47,716 nucleotides of DNA, from positions 1 through 47,716 of the forward strand of contig JBBQWB010000012.1 of NCBI GenBank assembly GCA_038210985.1, given 5' to 3'. Shown here piece after piece: positions 1 through 8,747 of the stretch; the stretch's first letter is position 1; every line of letters begins with the position of its first letter. The notes beneath the pieces are model-generated. The model did not search any database and was not told the origin of the DNA. It was given only the letters and a program-made list of their open reading frames with translations. The DNA is from JAQUGA01 sp038210985 (lineage in GTDB: Bacteria; Bacteroidota; Bacteroidia; Bacteroidales; WCHB1-69). A program made the translations under genes and the position numbers.

Positions 1-257
1 TGATTTTCAGCAATTTACACCCTTGAGGGCAGGGGCAATAAATTGCGGAAAATCCATATTTTTAAAATACACAAAAATAAACCCTACCTTCCTTCATTTT
101 ACCTATTAGCTTGTTATACAACATCATACAACAGATGTCAAGATTTATATCGGACAACAGTGATAATAAATAATAAATTCACTTATCAATAAAAATATTC
201 TCACTTTTTCTCCAACTCAATAGATTTTTGTAATTTCATGCCTCAAATTGATTGAAT

Positions 258-2144
258 ATGTGCGGAATTACTGGTGTGTATAATTTTAAAGGCGAAGGAT
301 CAAAATATCTGAGTCAAGTGGCATTAGCCAACCAAGCAATGAAAAGCAGAGGTCCTAATAATCAAGGGGTTTTTGAGTCGAAAAGCGTGGCTTTAGGTCA
401 TGTCCGTTTATCTATTATCGACACATCGGCTTCGGCTAATCAGCCTTTTACCGAAGAAAACCAGCGATATACCATCGTGTTTAATGGTGAAATTTTCAAT
501 TTTAAATCCATTCGTAGCGAGCTTGAACAAAAGAGATTCATTTTTAAAACAAACTCCGATACCGAAGTTGTTCTGAAATCATATATTGAATTCGGCAAAA
601 ATTGCATGGAAAAATTCAATGGATTTTTTGCTTTTGTGATTTTTGATAATCAAACAGATGAAATTTTTGCTGCTCGCGACCGTATGGGCATAAAGCCTTT
701 TTTGTTTTACCACGACAGTGATCGTTTTGTTTTTGCTTCGGAAATGAAAGGATTACTTCAATATCAAATTCCCAAAGAAATTGATTACACCACTCTGTAT
801 CAATATTTTCAATTAAATTATACACCTTCGCCATGGTCAATTTTTAAAGGTGTTTCAAAAGTTCCACCTGGTACATGGATGAAAATATCTAAATCGGGGA
901 TCGAAAAAGGCACTTATTACACTATGCCGAAATATTCGGAAACAGCTGCTCCGAAAAATTATGAAACTGCCAAAAAAGAATTATATCAGCTGTTGGATGA
1001 AGCGGTTGAACGCCGTTTAATATCCGATGTGCCTTTGGGAAGTTTTTTAAGTGGTGGCATCGATTCTTCGGTTGTTTCGGCATTGGCAGCTAAACACACA
1101 CCAAACCTTAGTACTTTTTCGATAGGTTATGCCGACGAGCCTTTATTTGACGAAACACATTATGCCGAATTAGTGGCAAAAAAAATTGGTACAAATCATC
1201 ATATTTTTAAACTCAAAAACGATGATTTATACTCGGTTTTATACCGTGTTTTAGATGCCATCGATGAGCCATTTGCCGATTCCTCGGCTTTAGCGGTAAA
1301 TATTTTAAGTTATTACACAAAAGAACATGTAACCGTCGCACTTTCTGGCGATGGTGCCGACGAAATGTTTTCGGGATATAATAAACATTCTGCTGAGCTA
1401 AAAGCTCGACAAACATCTCTTGCCAATCAATTGGTGAAAATGGGAAATCCACTTTGGAAATCTATGCCACAATCTCGAAATGGAAAATTTACCAATCTTT
1501 TTCGCCAATTAAATCGCTTTTCGGAAGGCTTAAAACTTAGTCCGCCTGAACGATATTGGCTCTGGGCGTCGATTACGAATGAAAAGGATGCTCAATCATT
1601 ATTAAAACATCCAATCGATTCGTTAATTTACCAAAGCCGTAAAAATGAAATTTTGGCAAACATTACAAATAACGGAAGTTTTAATGAAGTTTTATATACC
1701 GACTTGCAACTTGTTCTTCAAGGAGATATGCTAACAAAGGTTGACTTAATGTCCATGAATCACTCCATCGAAATTCGTACACCATTTTTAGATTATACCA
1801 TGGTGAATTTTGCCAATTCGTTGCCTGTTGAGTATAAAATAGATTCAAAAATTCGGAAAAAAATACTGCAAGATACATTCCGTCCAATTTTACCCGATGA
1901 ACTTTTTAATCGTCCAAAACATGGATTTGAAGTGCCGCTTTTAGGTTGGTTTCGCAATGAATTAAAAAATATGATTTGCAACGATTTACTAAATCCCGAA
2001 TGGATTATCGAGCAAGGAATTTTTAATCCCGAATATATTAAATTGCTTTTACAAAAATTATATTCTAAAAATCCTGGCGATTCTGCTGCCAAAATATGGG
2101 CGTTAATTGTGTTTCAGTATTGGTGGAAGAAAATGGAGCTTTAA
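258..2144 (+). CDS. asnB: Asparagine synthetase (glutamine-hydrolysing)
   Basis: Cytosolic enzyme that makes asparagine from aspartate, ATP and glutamine-derived ammonia. The N-terminal class II glutaminase domain (about residues 1-200) begins MCGITG, and the C-terminal synthetase domain carries the ATP pyrophosphatase loop SGGIDSS at 265-271. An in-frame TTG lies two codons upstream at 252, but ATG 258 is chosen because the catalytic Cys must become residue 1 after Met removal. The resulting 628 residues match the long AsnB form common in polysaccharide loci. The aldehyde dehydrogenase gene follows after about 50 bases. A TAATTTCA string at 231-238 is a weak -7 box candidate. A dedicated role in amidating a glycan-linked acid cannot be excluded, but all the standard AsnB motifs are present. 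Confidence 0.93.
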   Translation: MCGITGVYNFKGEGSKYLSQVALANQAMKSRGPNNQGVFESKSVALGHVRLSIIDTSASANQPFTEENQRYTIVFNGEIFNFKSIRSELEQKRFIFKTNSDTEVVLKSYIEFGKNCMEKFNGFFAFVIFDNQTDEIFAARDRMGIKPFLFYHDSDRFVFASEMKGLLQYQIPKEIDYTTLYQYFQLNYTPSPWSIFKGVSKVPPGTWMKISKSGIEKGTYYTMPKYSETAAPKNYETAKKELYQLLDEAVERRLISDVPLGSFLSGGIDSSVVSALAAKHTPNLSTFSIGYADEPLFDETHYAELVAKKIGTNHHIFKLKNDDLYSVLYRVLDAIDEPFADSSALAVNILSYYTKEHVTVALSGDGADEMFSGYNKHSAELKARQTSLANQLVKMGNPLWKSMPQSRNGKFTNLFRQLNRFSEGLKLSPPERYWLWASITNEKDAQSLLKHPIDSLIYQSRKNEILANITNNGSFNEVLYTDLQLVLQGDMLTKVDLMSMNHSIEIRTPFLDYTMVNFANSLPVEYKIDSKIRKKILQDTFRPILPDELFNRPKHGFEVPLLGWFRNELKNMICNDLLNPEWIIEQGIFNPEYIKLLLQKLYSKNPGDSAAKIWALIVFQYWWKKMEL

Positions 2145-2196
2145 TACTTCAAATTATTTTAGGATAAACAAAATAAATTACAATTAAACTCTTTAT

Positions 2197-3618
2197 ATGA
2201 ACGATTATTTGATTTATTGCGGAGGTCAATTTATAAAAACCGATACGGTTCTAGAAGTTAGAAACTCTTATCGAAATGAAGGTTTTGCAACAACGTATTT
2301 GGCGGATAAAGAACATATTGAACAAGCGATTATAGTCGCTGAACAAGCGTTTGAAAAATTAAAAGTAATGCCATCGTTTCAGATTGAGCGAATTTTACTC
2401 GAAATTGCCGAAGGACTTAAAGCCGAACGTCGTCGCTTGGCAGAAGTGTTAGCCATGGAGGCTTGTAAACCTCTAAAATATGCTATTTCCGAAATCGACC
2501 GAGCAATTCAAGCATTTAAAGTGGCTGCTCAAGAAGCTCTTCGCCCACCAGGCGAATATATGTCCATTGACTGGACTCCTGCGGGAGAAAACAAAGAAGC
2601 TTGGATAAAATATTTTCCAATAGGTCCTGTTTCGGGAATTTCACCTTTTAATTTCCCTTTAAATTTAGCTGCTCACAAAATAGCTCCAGCAATTGCTGCT
2701 CGTTGTCCTATTGTGCTTAAACCAGCTACTTCAACACCACTTTCGACGCTAGAACTTGCAAAAATTATCGATAAAACCGAACTGCCAAAAGGCGCCGTGT
2801 CAATTCTTCCAGCAAATCGTCAAAATGGTAATTTGCTTGTAAGCGATCCGCGATTTAAACTTCTAACATTTACTGGTTCACCCGAAGTGGGTTGGAAAAT
2901 GAAAAACGATGCAGGAAAGAAAAAAGTAGTACTAGAACTTGGCGGTAATGCTGCGGCGATTATTACTCCAACTGCAAATTTAAAAGAAGCACTAAAAAAA
3001 TGTTTGGTTGGGGCTTTTGCATATGCTGGTCAGGTTTGTATACATACTCAGCGAATATATGTTCATCGTTCCCTTTTTGATGATTTTTTAAATTCTTTTG
3101 TCGAAGAAACCAAAAAGCTAATAGGCGGGGATCCACTTAATACTGAAACCGATATTTCATCTTTAATCGATGAAAACAATGCCATTCGAGTGGAACAGTG
3201 GATTCAAGAAGCAGAGGAACAAGGTGCAAAACTGCTTACTGGTGGCAAACGAAAGCAAGCGTTTGTTGAAGCAAGCGTGCTAACGGGTACAAATAAATCC
3301 ATGAAAATAAATGGGGAGGAAGTTTTTGGACCAACGGTTATTATTGAGCCATACGATACTTTTTCGGAAGTAATTGAACTAGTGAACGATACGCCTTATG
3401 GTTTACAAGCTGGAGTTTTCACAAATCTACTTGACGAAATGAACTTGGCTTTTGAAAAACTCGATTTCGGTGGAGTTATGGTAAACGAAGCTCCTTCGTA
3501 CCGAGTTGACCATATGCCTTATGGCGGAATAAAAGATTCGGGCTTAGGTCGCGAAGGAATAAAATATGCCATTTTAGACATGCTTGAACCAAAAATTTTA
3601 GTGAAACCTAAACGATAA
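2197..3618 (+). CDS. NAD(P)-dependent aldehyde dehydrogenase family protein
   Basis: Oxidises an aldehyde to an acid; the substrate is not evident. The fold is full-length ALDH (473 residues), with SPFNFPLNL in the cofactor/substrate region, the general-base Glu247 in LELGG, and the catalytic Cys281 in GQVCIHTQR. The C-terminal part has EVFGPTV and a PYGGIKDSGLGREG signature. The closest remembered relatives are non-phosphorylating glyceraldehyde-3-phosphate, lactaldehyde and succinate-semialdehyde dehydrogenase-like proteins. It follows asnB on the same strand and may be co-transcribed, though no functional link to it is clear. It converges on the minus-strand pair ending at 3775, with a repeat-containing gap between them. 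Confidence 0.88.
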   Translation: MNDYLIYCGGQFIKTDTVLEVRNSYRNEGFATTYLADKEHIEQAIIVAEQAFEKLKVMPSFQIERILLEIAEGLKAERRRLAEVLAMEACKPLKYAISEIDRAIQAFKVAAQEALRPPGEYMSIDWTPAGENKEAWIKYFPIGPVSGISPFNFPLNLAAHKIAPAIAARCPIVLKPATSTPLSTLELAKIIDKTELPKGAVSILPANRQNGNLLVSDPRFKLLTFTGSPEVGWKMKNDAGKKKVVLELGGNAAAIITPTANLKEALKKCLVGAFAYAGQVCIHTQRIYVHRSLFDDFLNSFVEETKKLIGGDPLNTETDISSLIDENNAIRVEQWIQEAEEQGAKLLTGGKRKQAFVEASVLTGTNKSMKINGEEVFGPTVIIEPYDTFSEVIELVNDTPYGLQAGVFTNLLDEMNLAFEKLDFGGVMVNEAPSYRVDHMPYGGIKDSGLGREGIKYAILDMLEPKILVKPKR

Positions 3619-3756
3619 TTGAGCTTGTCGAAAATTCTGCCGATTGAGCCTGTCGAAATCAACAATAATCTTATTTCTTATTTTTTTACTCGGAGGTTTC
3701 GACGAGCTCTACCACCGAGTGTTGATGATTGATTCTGTCGATTAAGCCTGTCGAAA
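3619..3756. repeat. Cluster of short TTGAGCYTGTCGAAA-type intergenic repeats
   Basis: The gap between two convergent genes contains three direct copies of a 15-mer: TTGAGCTTGTCGAAA (3619-3633), TTGAGCCTGTCGAAA (3644-3658) and TTAAGCCTGTCGAAA (3742-3756). A fourth, inverted copy TTTCGACGAGCTC lies at 3697-3709. The first copy starts immediately after the aldehyde dehydrogenase stop codon. I recall similar TTTCGACARGCTCA-type strings as dispersed repeats in many Bacteroidota and other genomes, but that is memory rather than a search result. No other copy was noticed in this window. Confidence 0.75.
3688..3720. terminator. Hairpin in convergent gap, possible bidirectional terminator
   Basis: ACTCGGAGG (3688-3696) pairs with CCACCGAGT (3712-3720), one mismatch in nine, around a 15-base loop that contains the inverted repeat copy TTTCGACGAGCTC. 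A run of seven T precedes the stem (3681-3687), and this is an A run on the minus strand. The site lies between the ends of the plus-strand ALDH gene and the minus-strand GT39 gene, where a two-way terminator is expected. The hairpin may equally be only part of the repeat element. Confidence 0.45.
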
Positions 3757-3774
3757 TAACGCTGTAATCGGACT

Positions 3775-5214
3775 TTATAGACAAGCACTATCTAGTGAAT
3801 ATAATTCCATCACCTCATCTTTATAAACAATTGGATAGTTTATTTTAGGCTTATCTGGATAATGTAAATTTAAAATTATCCATTTACATCCAAGTTTTTG
3901 GATAGAATCTATGGTTTCTGAATTTTGAATTTCCATATTACTCATCGACCAGCCTTTACGGTGTGTAAAGTATAAATCGGTCGGATTTTCGCTACCGTTT
4001 ATAACAATTAAATCTTTTTTATCCGTATGTTTATCTAACACATTTTCGTAGTTAAGCATAGATAATCGACTGGTTTTTAAACTAAAATCATGTTGCTGAT
4101 TTGCCAATCCTTCCATGCCAATTAAAATCAATAGTAAAAAGGCAATTTTTCGATTTTTTATTTCGGATAATCCCCATCCAGCAATTAAAGCCATAAATGG
4201 AACAAATGGAATAACATAATAACTATGGACTCCAAAATTTCTTCCCGATTTAATCATAAAAACAGAAAAACAAAATAAACCAGCTAAAAAAAGGAGTTTC
4301 AATATTCGTTGATTATTTCGTGCTTCTTTTTTAATAAACAAATACATAAAACTTAATAGAAATGCTAAAAATCCAGTGTATTTTAAAGCATCGAAATAAA
4401 ACTTCTCAAAAACATCCAATTTGAATGAAATTAATTCTGAAATTCCATGTTTAAAGCCTGTTCCCATATAGTAGTGCCAATATCCAAAAGAGCTTACTAA
4501 ATATGGAACCCAAATGAAATACCACCAGTAAATTATGGCGATACAAGGAACAAGGGATGCCGTTAAAATAATTTTGTTTTTGATGGGATAGTTTTTGTCT
4601 AAAAAAACGAAACCTAAAGGAATTAATACAATTACCGCTGGTATTTTACTTAACACGCCGAACAAAATGAGCAAACATGAACCAATAAGATATCGAATTT
4701 TGCTTTTTTCTAAATACATAATTGCCCACCAAAGTCCAATTATTGTTAAGGAAACGCTGAAAGTATCGGGCATAATTTTCCGAGAATAGATAAACCAATT
4801 AGAAACAATTAGCAAAATGGTGGAAAAAAATGCGTGATTTTCCGAAAAAAACTTCTTGATTAATTTATAAAAAAAGAAACTTCCGATTGAGGAAACAATT
4901 AATACTATAAGTCTCCCATACCAGTCGTTCCATCCAAAAACGAGAGCAAAAAGATAAATCAAATAATTTAACACAGGAAATTCGGTTCCAGTAATTCCAG
5001 TTTTTTCGCCAGCCATGTCCACTTGCGGATAAAATATGTTTGCATCGGTTTCTAAAAAGTTTCGAGCAACCATATTTCCAGTAACTTGTCGCCAGCTATG
5101 AGCAACATCAATAGGTGGGAACCAAATTCCATATATTCGTATCAAAAAAAACAGAACTATACAAAATCGGATATCCAACAATCTTTTTTTTGAAATGAAA
5201 TCGGCAATTTTCAA
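3775..5214 (-). CDS. GT-C membrane glycosyltransferase, ArnT/PMT family 39-like
   Basis: A 479-residue protein with about ten or more hydrophobic segments. The first periplasmic loop holds an Asp-containing motif, PPIDVAHSWRQ (about residues 33-43), where family 39 enzymes place their catalytic acid. Known members transfer a sugar from a polyprenyl-phosphate donor to lipid A, protein or glycan on the periplasmic side of the inner membrane; the acceptor here is unknown. The C-terminal 110 residues look like a soluble domain. It starts 3 bases after the stop of the upstream 5218-6051 gene, so the two form one transcription unit. A second GT-C protein lies in the polysaccharide cluster at 19711. 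A hypothetical membrane protein is the fallback annotation. Confidence 0.75.
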   Translation of the reverse strand: MKIADFISKKRLLDIRFCIVLFFLIRIYGIWFPPIDVAHSWRQVTGNMVARNFLETDANIFYPQVDMAGEKTGITGTEFPVLNYLIYLFALVFGWNDWYGRLIVLIVSSIGSFFFYKLIKKFFSENHAFFSTILLIVSNWFIYSRKIMPDTFSVSLTIIGLWWAIMYLEKSKIRYLIGSCLLILFGVLSKIPAVIVLIPLGFVFLDKNYPIKNKIILTASLVPCIAIIYWWYFIWVPYLVSSFGYWHYYMGTGFKHGISELISFKLDVFEKFYFDALKYTGFLAFLLSFMYLFIKKEARNNQRILKLLFLAGLFCFSVFMIKSGRNFGVHSYYVIPFVPFMALIAGWGLSEIKNRKIAFLLLILIGMEGLANQQHDFSLKTSRLSMLNYENVLDKHTDKKDLIVINGSENPTDLYFTHRKGWSMSNMEIQNSETIDSIQKLGCKWIILNLHYPDKPKINYPIVYKDEVMELYSLDSACL

Positions 5215-5217
5215 TTT

Positions 5218-6051
5218 TTATGTTTTAGGCTGATATTTTCTGCGAATTAAATCATAAATTTTCAAACAGGCACTCGAGTTTTCATCCCAGTCCATTTTTG
5301 TTTTTAATTCATCTAAATAATCAAACGCTTCAGATAATCCACTCATTTCGTTCAGCGATTTAATAGCTGGTCCGTATTGCTCCGAATCGTTTTTAAATAA
5401 CTCTTTTGTAAACAAAAAACGTTCATTTATTCCTATTGCCTTAATCAAATCGGTAATAGGTGCTTTTTGCATCTTCGAAACTATACTTTTATCTTCCTTG
5501 TTTTCAATGCTGTCATTTAAAGTTTTGTTTTCATTTTTAAACTTATCTGCAATTGTTGTAGGATTGGGGTTAACAATAACTTTTATAGGTTCTGGAGTTG
5601 ATTTTTTTATTTCTGCCGACTCAATTATTGGCTCTTTTTTAATTTCTGGCTCCGCTTCTTTTTCAACAACTATTTTTGTTGAGATATTTTCCTCATTTTT
5701 AGTTATTGGTTCAATTGGTGTTTCCACTTTGATTTCTTCTTTGGGCTTCTTCTCCTCAACAATCTCAACTTCTGCAAATGCTTTTTCGGTAATTTGTGTT
5801 TTTGCTTTTTCCTCAGTTGGTGCAACTAAATCATTTATAATTTCGGTTTTGGATGATTTTTTTTCAGAAACATCCTCTTGATTCATTTTATCCAAAACGC
5901 AATAAGTTTCGTATAATTCCGAAATATTTTTTTTAATTAAATCGATTTCAATTTGCGGTATTCGACCTTTATGCTCGTTAATAACTTGAGTTTGTTCTAT
6001 TATTGCATCTAAAATGTCGATAATTTGGGCTTTTATTATTTCTCTTCTCAT
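5218..6051 (-). CDS. Unknown protein with Lys/Glu/Pro-rich linker
   Basis: Not recognised. Of 277 residues, the N-terminal 60 look helical and amphipathic. Residues about 65-195 are low complexity, rich in Lys, Glu, Pro and Ile, and probably an extended linker. The C-terminal 85 residues form a compact helical block with ERFLFTKELF, LNEMSGLSEAFDYLDEL and a terminal RRKYQPK. No signal peptide or membrane segment is seen, so it is likely cytosolic. It is divergent from tdk and only 3 bases ahead of the GT39 gene, which suggests co-transcription. The C-terminal block looks like something conserved across Bacteroidota, but this was not checked. The linker could tether two folded ends. Confidence 0.7.
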   Translation of the reverse strand: MRREIIKAQIIDILDAIIEQTQVINEHKGRIPQIEIDLIKKNISELYETYCVLDKMNQEDVSEKKSSKTEIINDLVAPTEEKAKTQITEKAFAEVEIVEEKKPKEEIKVETPIEPITKNEENISTKIVVEKEAEPEIKKEPIIESAEIKKSTPEPIKVIVNPNPTTIADKFKNENKTLNDSIENKEDKSIVSKMQKAPITDLIKAIGINERFLFTKELFKNDSEQYGPAIKSLNEMSGLSEAFDYLDELKTKMDWDENSSACLKIYDLIRRKYQPKT

Positions 6052-6078
6052 TTTGAAATAGAATATATTGATTTATTA

Positions 6079-6110
6079 TTGCTAAATTTAATGTCAAAAT
6101 CTTACATTTG
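6079..6110 (+). promoter_or_regulatory. Bacteroidota-type promoter for tdk
   Basis: TTG at 6079-6081 is followed after 21 bases by TACATTTG at 6103-6110. This fits the known Bacteroidota consensus of a -33 TTG and a -7 TAnnTTTG separated by about 17-23 bases. It would give a leader of roughly 85 bases before the tdk start. The inverted repeat AAATCTT (6097-6103) / AAGATTT (6116-6122) surrounds the -7 box. Confidence 0.6.
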
Positions 6111-6200
6111 CACAAAAGATTTATTTGTTTTACGGTGGCATAAAAATAATAGAGATTTTCGAGTTTAAATGTGTTTTGATTAAATTTTATTAACAGCAGT

Positions 6201-6782
6201 ATGTTTTTAGAGAACAAAAATAATAAAAATCAAGGTAAAGGGTGGGTTGAAGTAGTCTGTGGGTCAATGTTTTCGGGTAAAACCGAAGAATTAATTCGTC
6301 GTTTGCGACGTGCACAAATTGCTCGTATGAAAGTTGAAATTTTTAAACCTGCAATGGATATTCGCTACGACGAAACAAATATCGTTTCGCACAACGAAAA
6401 TGCAATTCCTTCTACGCCCGTTGAAAATGCCCAACAAATATTACTTATGGCAAACGAAGTGGAAGTGGTTGGCATTGATGAGGTGCAATTTTTCGATTCG
6501 GAAATTGTGAATGTTTGCAACGAACTTGCCAATCGTGGAATTAGGGTAATTGTAGCCGGTTTAGATATGGATTTTCAAGGCAAACCATTTGGTATTATGC
6601 CACAATTAATGGCTATTGCCGAATATGTTACTAAAGTTCATGCAATTTGTGTCGATTGTGGCGAATTAGCGAATTTTTCGCATCGTACTGTTGCCAATAA
6701 TAAATTAGTTATGCTAGGCGAAAAGGACTCTTACGAACCTTTATGCCGAAAATGTTTTACCCACAAAAACTCATCCCTTTAG
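6201..6782 (+). CDS. tdk: Thymidine kinase, type II
   Basis: Phosphorylates thymidine with ATP in the cytosolic pyrimidine salvage pathway. The 193-residue length is normal for the family. The Walker A loop GSMFSGKT is at residues 21-28, and IDEVQFF around 92-98 contains the catalytic Glu94. The C-terminal lasso domain has the zinc-binding pairs CVDCG and CRKC. ATG 6201 is preceded by AACAGCAGT with no strong Shine-Dalgarno sequence, which is usual in this phylum. The promoter at 6079-6110 points into the gene. It is divergent from the unknown gene at 5218-6051. Confidence 0.95.
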   Translation: MFLENKNNKNQGKGWVEVVCGSMFSGKTEELIRRLRRAQIARMKVEIFKPAMDIRYDETNIVSHNENAIPSTPVENAQQILLMANEVEVVGIDEVQFFDSEIVNVCNELANRGIRVIVAGLDMDFQGKPFGIMPQLMAIAEYVTKVHAICVDCGELANFSHRTVANNKLVMLGEKDSYEPLCRKCFTHKNSSL

Positions 6783-6926
6783 TCTCCGCAAGAAAATTCC
6801 GTGTTTGATAAAAATAAAGAAAACTCTTCAACTATCTATTTTATTAGCAATGTTTGTGTTAAGTTTGGATAATTTTATTTTTAAAATCGTAGTAATTTCG
6901 ATTTAAAGAAGTGGTAGAGTTTTGTC

Positions 6927-6954
6927 AAAATTTAGTACTTTCGCACTAAATTTT
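6927..6954 (+). promoter_or_regulatory. aspS promoter -7 box inside a perfect inverted repeat
   Basis: AAAATTTAGT (6927-6936) and ACTAAATTTT (6945-6954) are exact reverse complements with an 8-base spacer. A -7-like TACTTTCG occupies 6936-6943, in the centre. A TTTG at 6921-6924 lies too close (11 bases) to be an ideal -33 element, so the promoter call is tentative while the inverted repeat is certain. The aspS ATG is 18 bases downstream of the repeat. Confidence 0.45.
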
Positions 6955-6972
6955 AAACAACTTACAATTATT

Positions 6973-8727
6973 ATGTTACGAACTCATACATGCGGAGAAT
7001 TAAATCTATCGCACTTACATCAAAAAGTTACACTTTCGGGCTGGGTACAGCGTTCTCGCGATTTAGGCGGAATGACTTTTTTAGATTTACGTGATAGATA
7101 TGGAATAACTCAACTTGCGTTTAACGAAGAAACAAATGCGGATATCTGCAATCAAGCTCGAAAACTTGGTCGCGAATGGGTAATTCAAGTTCAAGGAACA
7201 GTTACCGAACGGTTTAGCAAAAATAAAAATATAGCTACTGGCGATATCGAAATTATTGTTGATATAATAAATGTTTTAAATCAAGCCAAATTACCTCCTT
7301 TTACCATCGAAGATATTACAGATGGCGGAGAGGAAATTCGCATGAAATATCGCTATTTAGATTTGCGCCGAAATCCGGTGAAAAATAATATTATTTTCCG
7401 ACATAAACTTTCCATCGAAGTTCGAAATTACATGAACGAAGCAGGTTTTTTGGAAATTGAAACGCCTTTTTTAATAAAATCAACTCCCGAAGGAGCGCGA
7501 GATTTTATCGTTCCTTCACGTATGAATCCTGGTCAGTTTTATGCTCTGCCACAGTCGCCTCAAACTTTTAAACAATTGCTGATGGTGTCGGGTTTCGATA
7601 GGTATTTTCAAATTGTTCGCTGTTTTCGCGATGAGGATTTACGTGCCGACCGTCAGCCTGAATTTACTCAAATAGACTGCGAAATGGCTTTTGTGGAACA
7701 AGAAGATATTTTGAATACTTTTGAAGGACTAACAAAACATCTTTTTAAAAAAGTAAAAAACATTGAATTTGACTCTATTCCGCGTATGACGTATGCCGAT
7801 GCAATGCGTTTATACGGAAACGATAAGCCAGATATTCGCTTCGAAATGACATTTGTGGATATTACATCCATAGTAAAAGGTAAAGAATTTAAAATATTTG
7901 ATGATGCCGAAGCAATTTTAGGAATAAATGCCAATGGCTGTGCTAATTACACACGTAAACAAATTGACGATTTAACCGATTTTGTAAAACGTCCTCAAGT
8001 TGGAGCATCGGGAATGGTTTACATTCGATTTAACGAAGATGGTAGTTTAAAATCATCGGTGGATAAGTTTTATTCCGAAGATGATTTGCGAATTATTACC
8101 GAAAAAATGAATGCTAAAGCTGGAGATTTGCTCCTTTTATTAAGCGGTAAAACCGAAAAAACTCAAAAAGCTTTGTCGGAACTTCGTTTAGAAATTGGCT
8201 CTCGATTAAAGCTTCGCGATTCATCCAAATTTGCTCCTTTATGGGTAATCGATTTCCCAATGCTCGAATGGGACGAAGAAACGGCTCGTTTTTATGCAAA
8301 ACATCACCCATTTACTTCGCCAAAACCCGAAGATATTTATCTAATGGATACCAATCCTGGATTAGTTCGTGCAAATGCCTATGATTTAGTTATTAATGGT
8401 GTTGAAATTGGCGGAGGTTCTATCCGTATTTTTGAAAAGGAATTACAACGTAAAATATTTAATCTTTTAGGATTTACTCCCGAAGATGCCCAAGAACAAT
8501 TTGGATTTTTAATGAATGCGTTTGAGTTTGGTGCTCCTCCACACGGAGGAATTGCTTTTGGCTTTGATCGTTTGTGTTCGGTTATGTCGGGCGTTGATTC
8601 AATCCGCGATTTTATTGCTTTTCCAAAAAACAACAATGGACGCGATGTGATGATTGACGCACCTGCTGGAGTCTCGCAGCAACAACTTAACGAGCTTTTT
8701 ATTGAACTAGGAAAAATTCCGGAATAA
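6973..8727 (+). CDS. aspS: Aspartyl-tRNA synthetase
   Basis: Charges tRNA-Asp with aspartate in the cytosol. ATG 6973 (MLRTHTCGEL) is chosen over the upstream in-frame TTG at 6922 because it gives the normal bacterial length (584 residues) and the canonical N-terminus of the OB-fold anticodon domain. Class II motifs follow: motif 2 FRDEDLRADRQPEFTQID in the first half of the catalytic domain and motif 3 GIAFGFDRL near the C-terminus. The middle insertion (about residues 280-405) corresponds to the bacterial GAD domain. cysS follows after 20 bases, probably in the same transcript. Whether it is discriminating or also charges tRNA-Asn cannot be read from the sequence. Confidence 0.96.
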   Translation: MLRTHTCGELNLSHLHQKVTLSGWVQRSRDLGGMTFLDLRDRYGITQLAFNEETNADICNQARKLGREWVIQVQGTVTERFSKNKNIATGDIEIIVDIINVLNQAKLPPFTIEDITDGGEEIRMKYRYLDLRRNPVKNNIIFRHKLSIEVRNYMNEAGFLEIETPFLIKSTPEGARDFIVPSRMNPGQFYALPQSPQTFKQLLMVSGFDRYFQIVRCFRDEDLRADRQPEFTQIDCEMAFVEQEDILNTFEGLTKHLFKKVKNIEFDSIPRMTYADAMRLYGNDKPDIRFEMTFVDITSIVKGKEFKIFDDAEAILGINANGCANYTRKQIDDLTDFVKRPQVGASGMVYIRFNEDGSLKSSVDKFYSEDDLRIITEKMNAKAGDLLLLLSGKTEKTQKALSELRLEIGSRLKLRDSSKFAPLWVIDFPMLEWDEETARFYAKHHPFTSPKPEDIYLMDTNPGLVRANAYDLVINGVEIGGGSIRIFEKELQRKIFNLLGFTPEDAQEQFGFLMNAFEFGAPPHGGIAFGFDRLCSVMSGVDSIRDFIAFPKNNNGRDVMIDAPAGVSQQQLNELFIELGKIPE

Positions 8728-8747
8728 TATTTTTAAAACATCTGTTA

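Noticed and set aside
1..257. Possible gene or element remnant before asnB, including a short minus-strand frame (MDFPQFIAPALKGVNC)
   Set aside because: The frame is only about 16 codons and matches no family I can name; nothing else coding, no RNA and no repeat was recognised there.
252..257. TTG 252 as the asnB start
   Set aside because: It would place residues before the catalytic Cys, which must be N-terminal.
616..840. Minus-strand frame of 74 codons inside asnB
   Set aside because: It is a shadow of a well-supported gene with no family features; the other antisense frames inside real genes were dropped for the same reason.
5498..5881. Plus-strand Ser/Phe/Ile-rich frame of 127 codons opposite the unknown Lys/Glu-rich gene
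   Set aside because: It mirrors the low-complexity GAA/AAA/ATT codons of the minus-strand gene; its hydrophobic Ser/Phe/Ile bias is what the antisense of Lys/Glu codons gives.
6922..6972. N-terminal extension of aspS from TTG 6922
   Set aside because: The 17 extra codons lie over the promoter-like inverted repeat and are not part of the normal AspS N-terminus.
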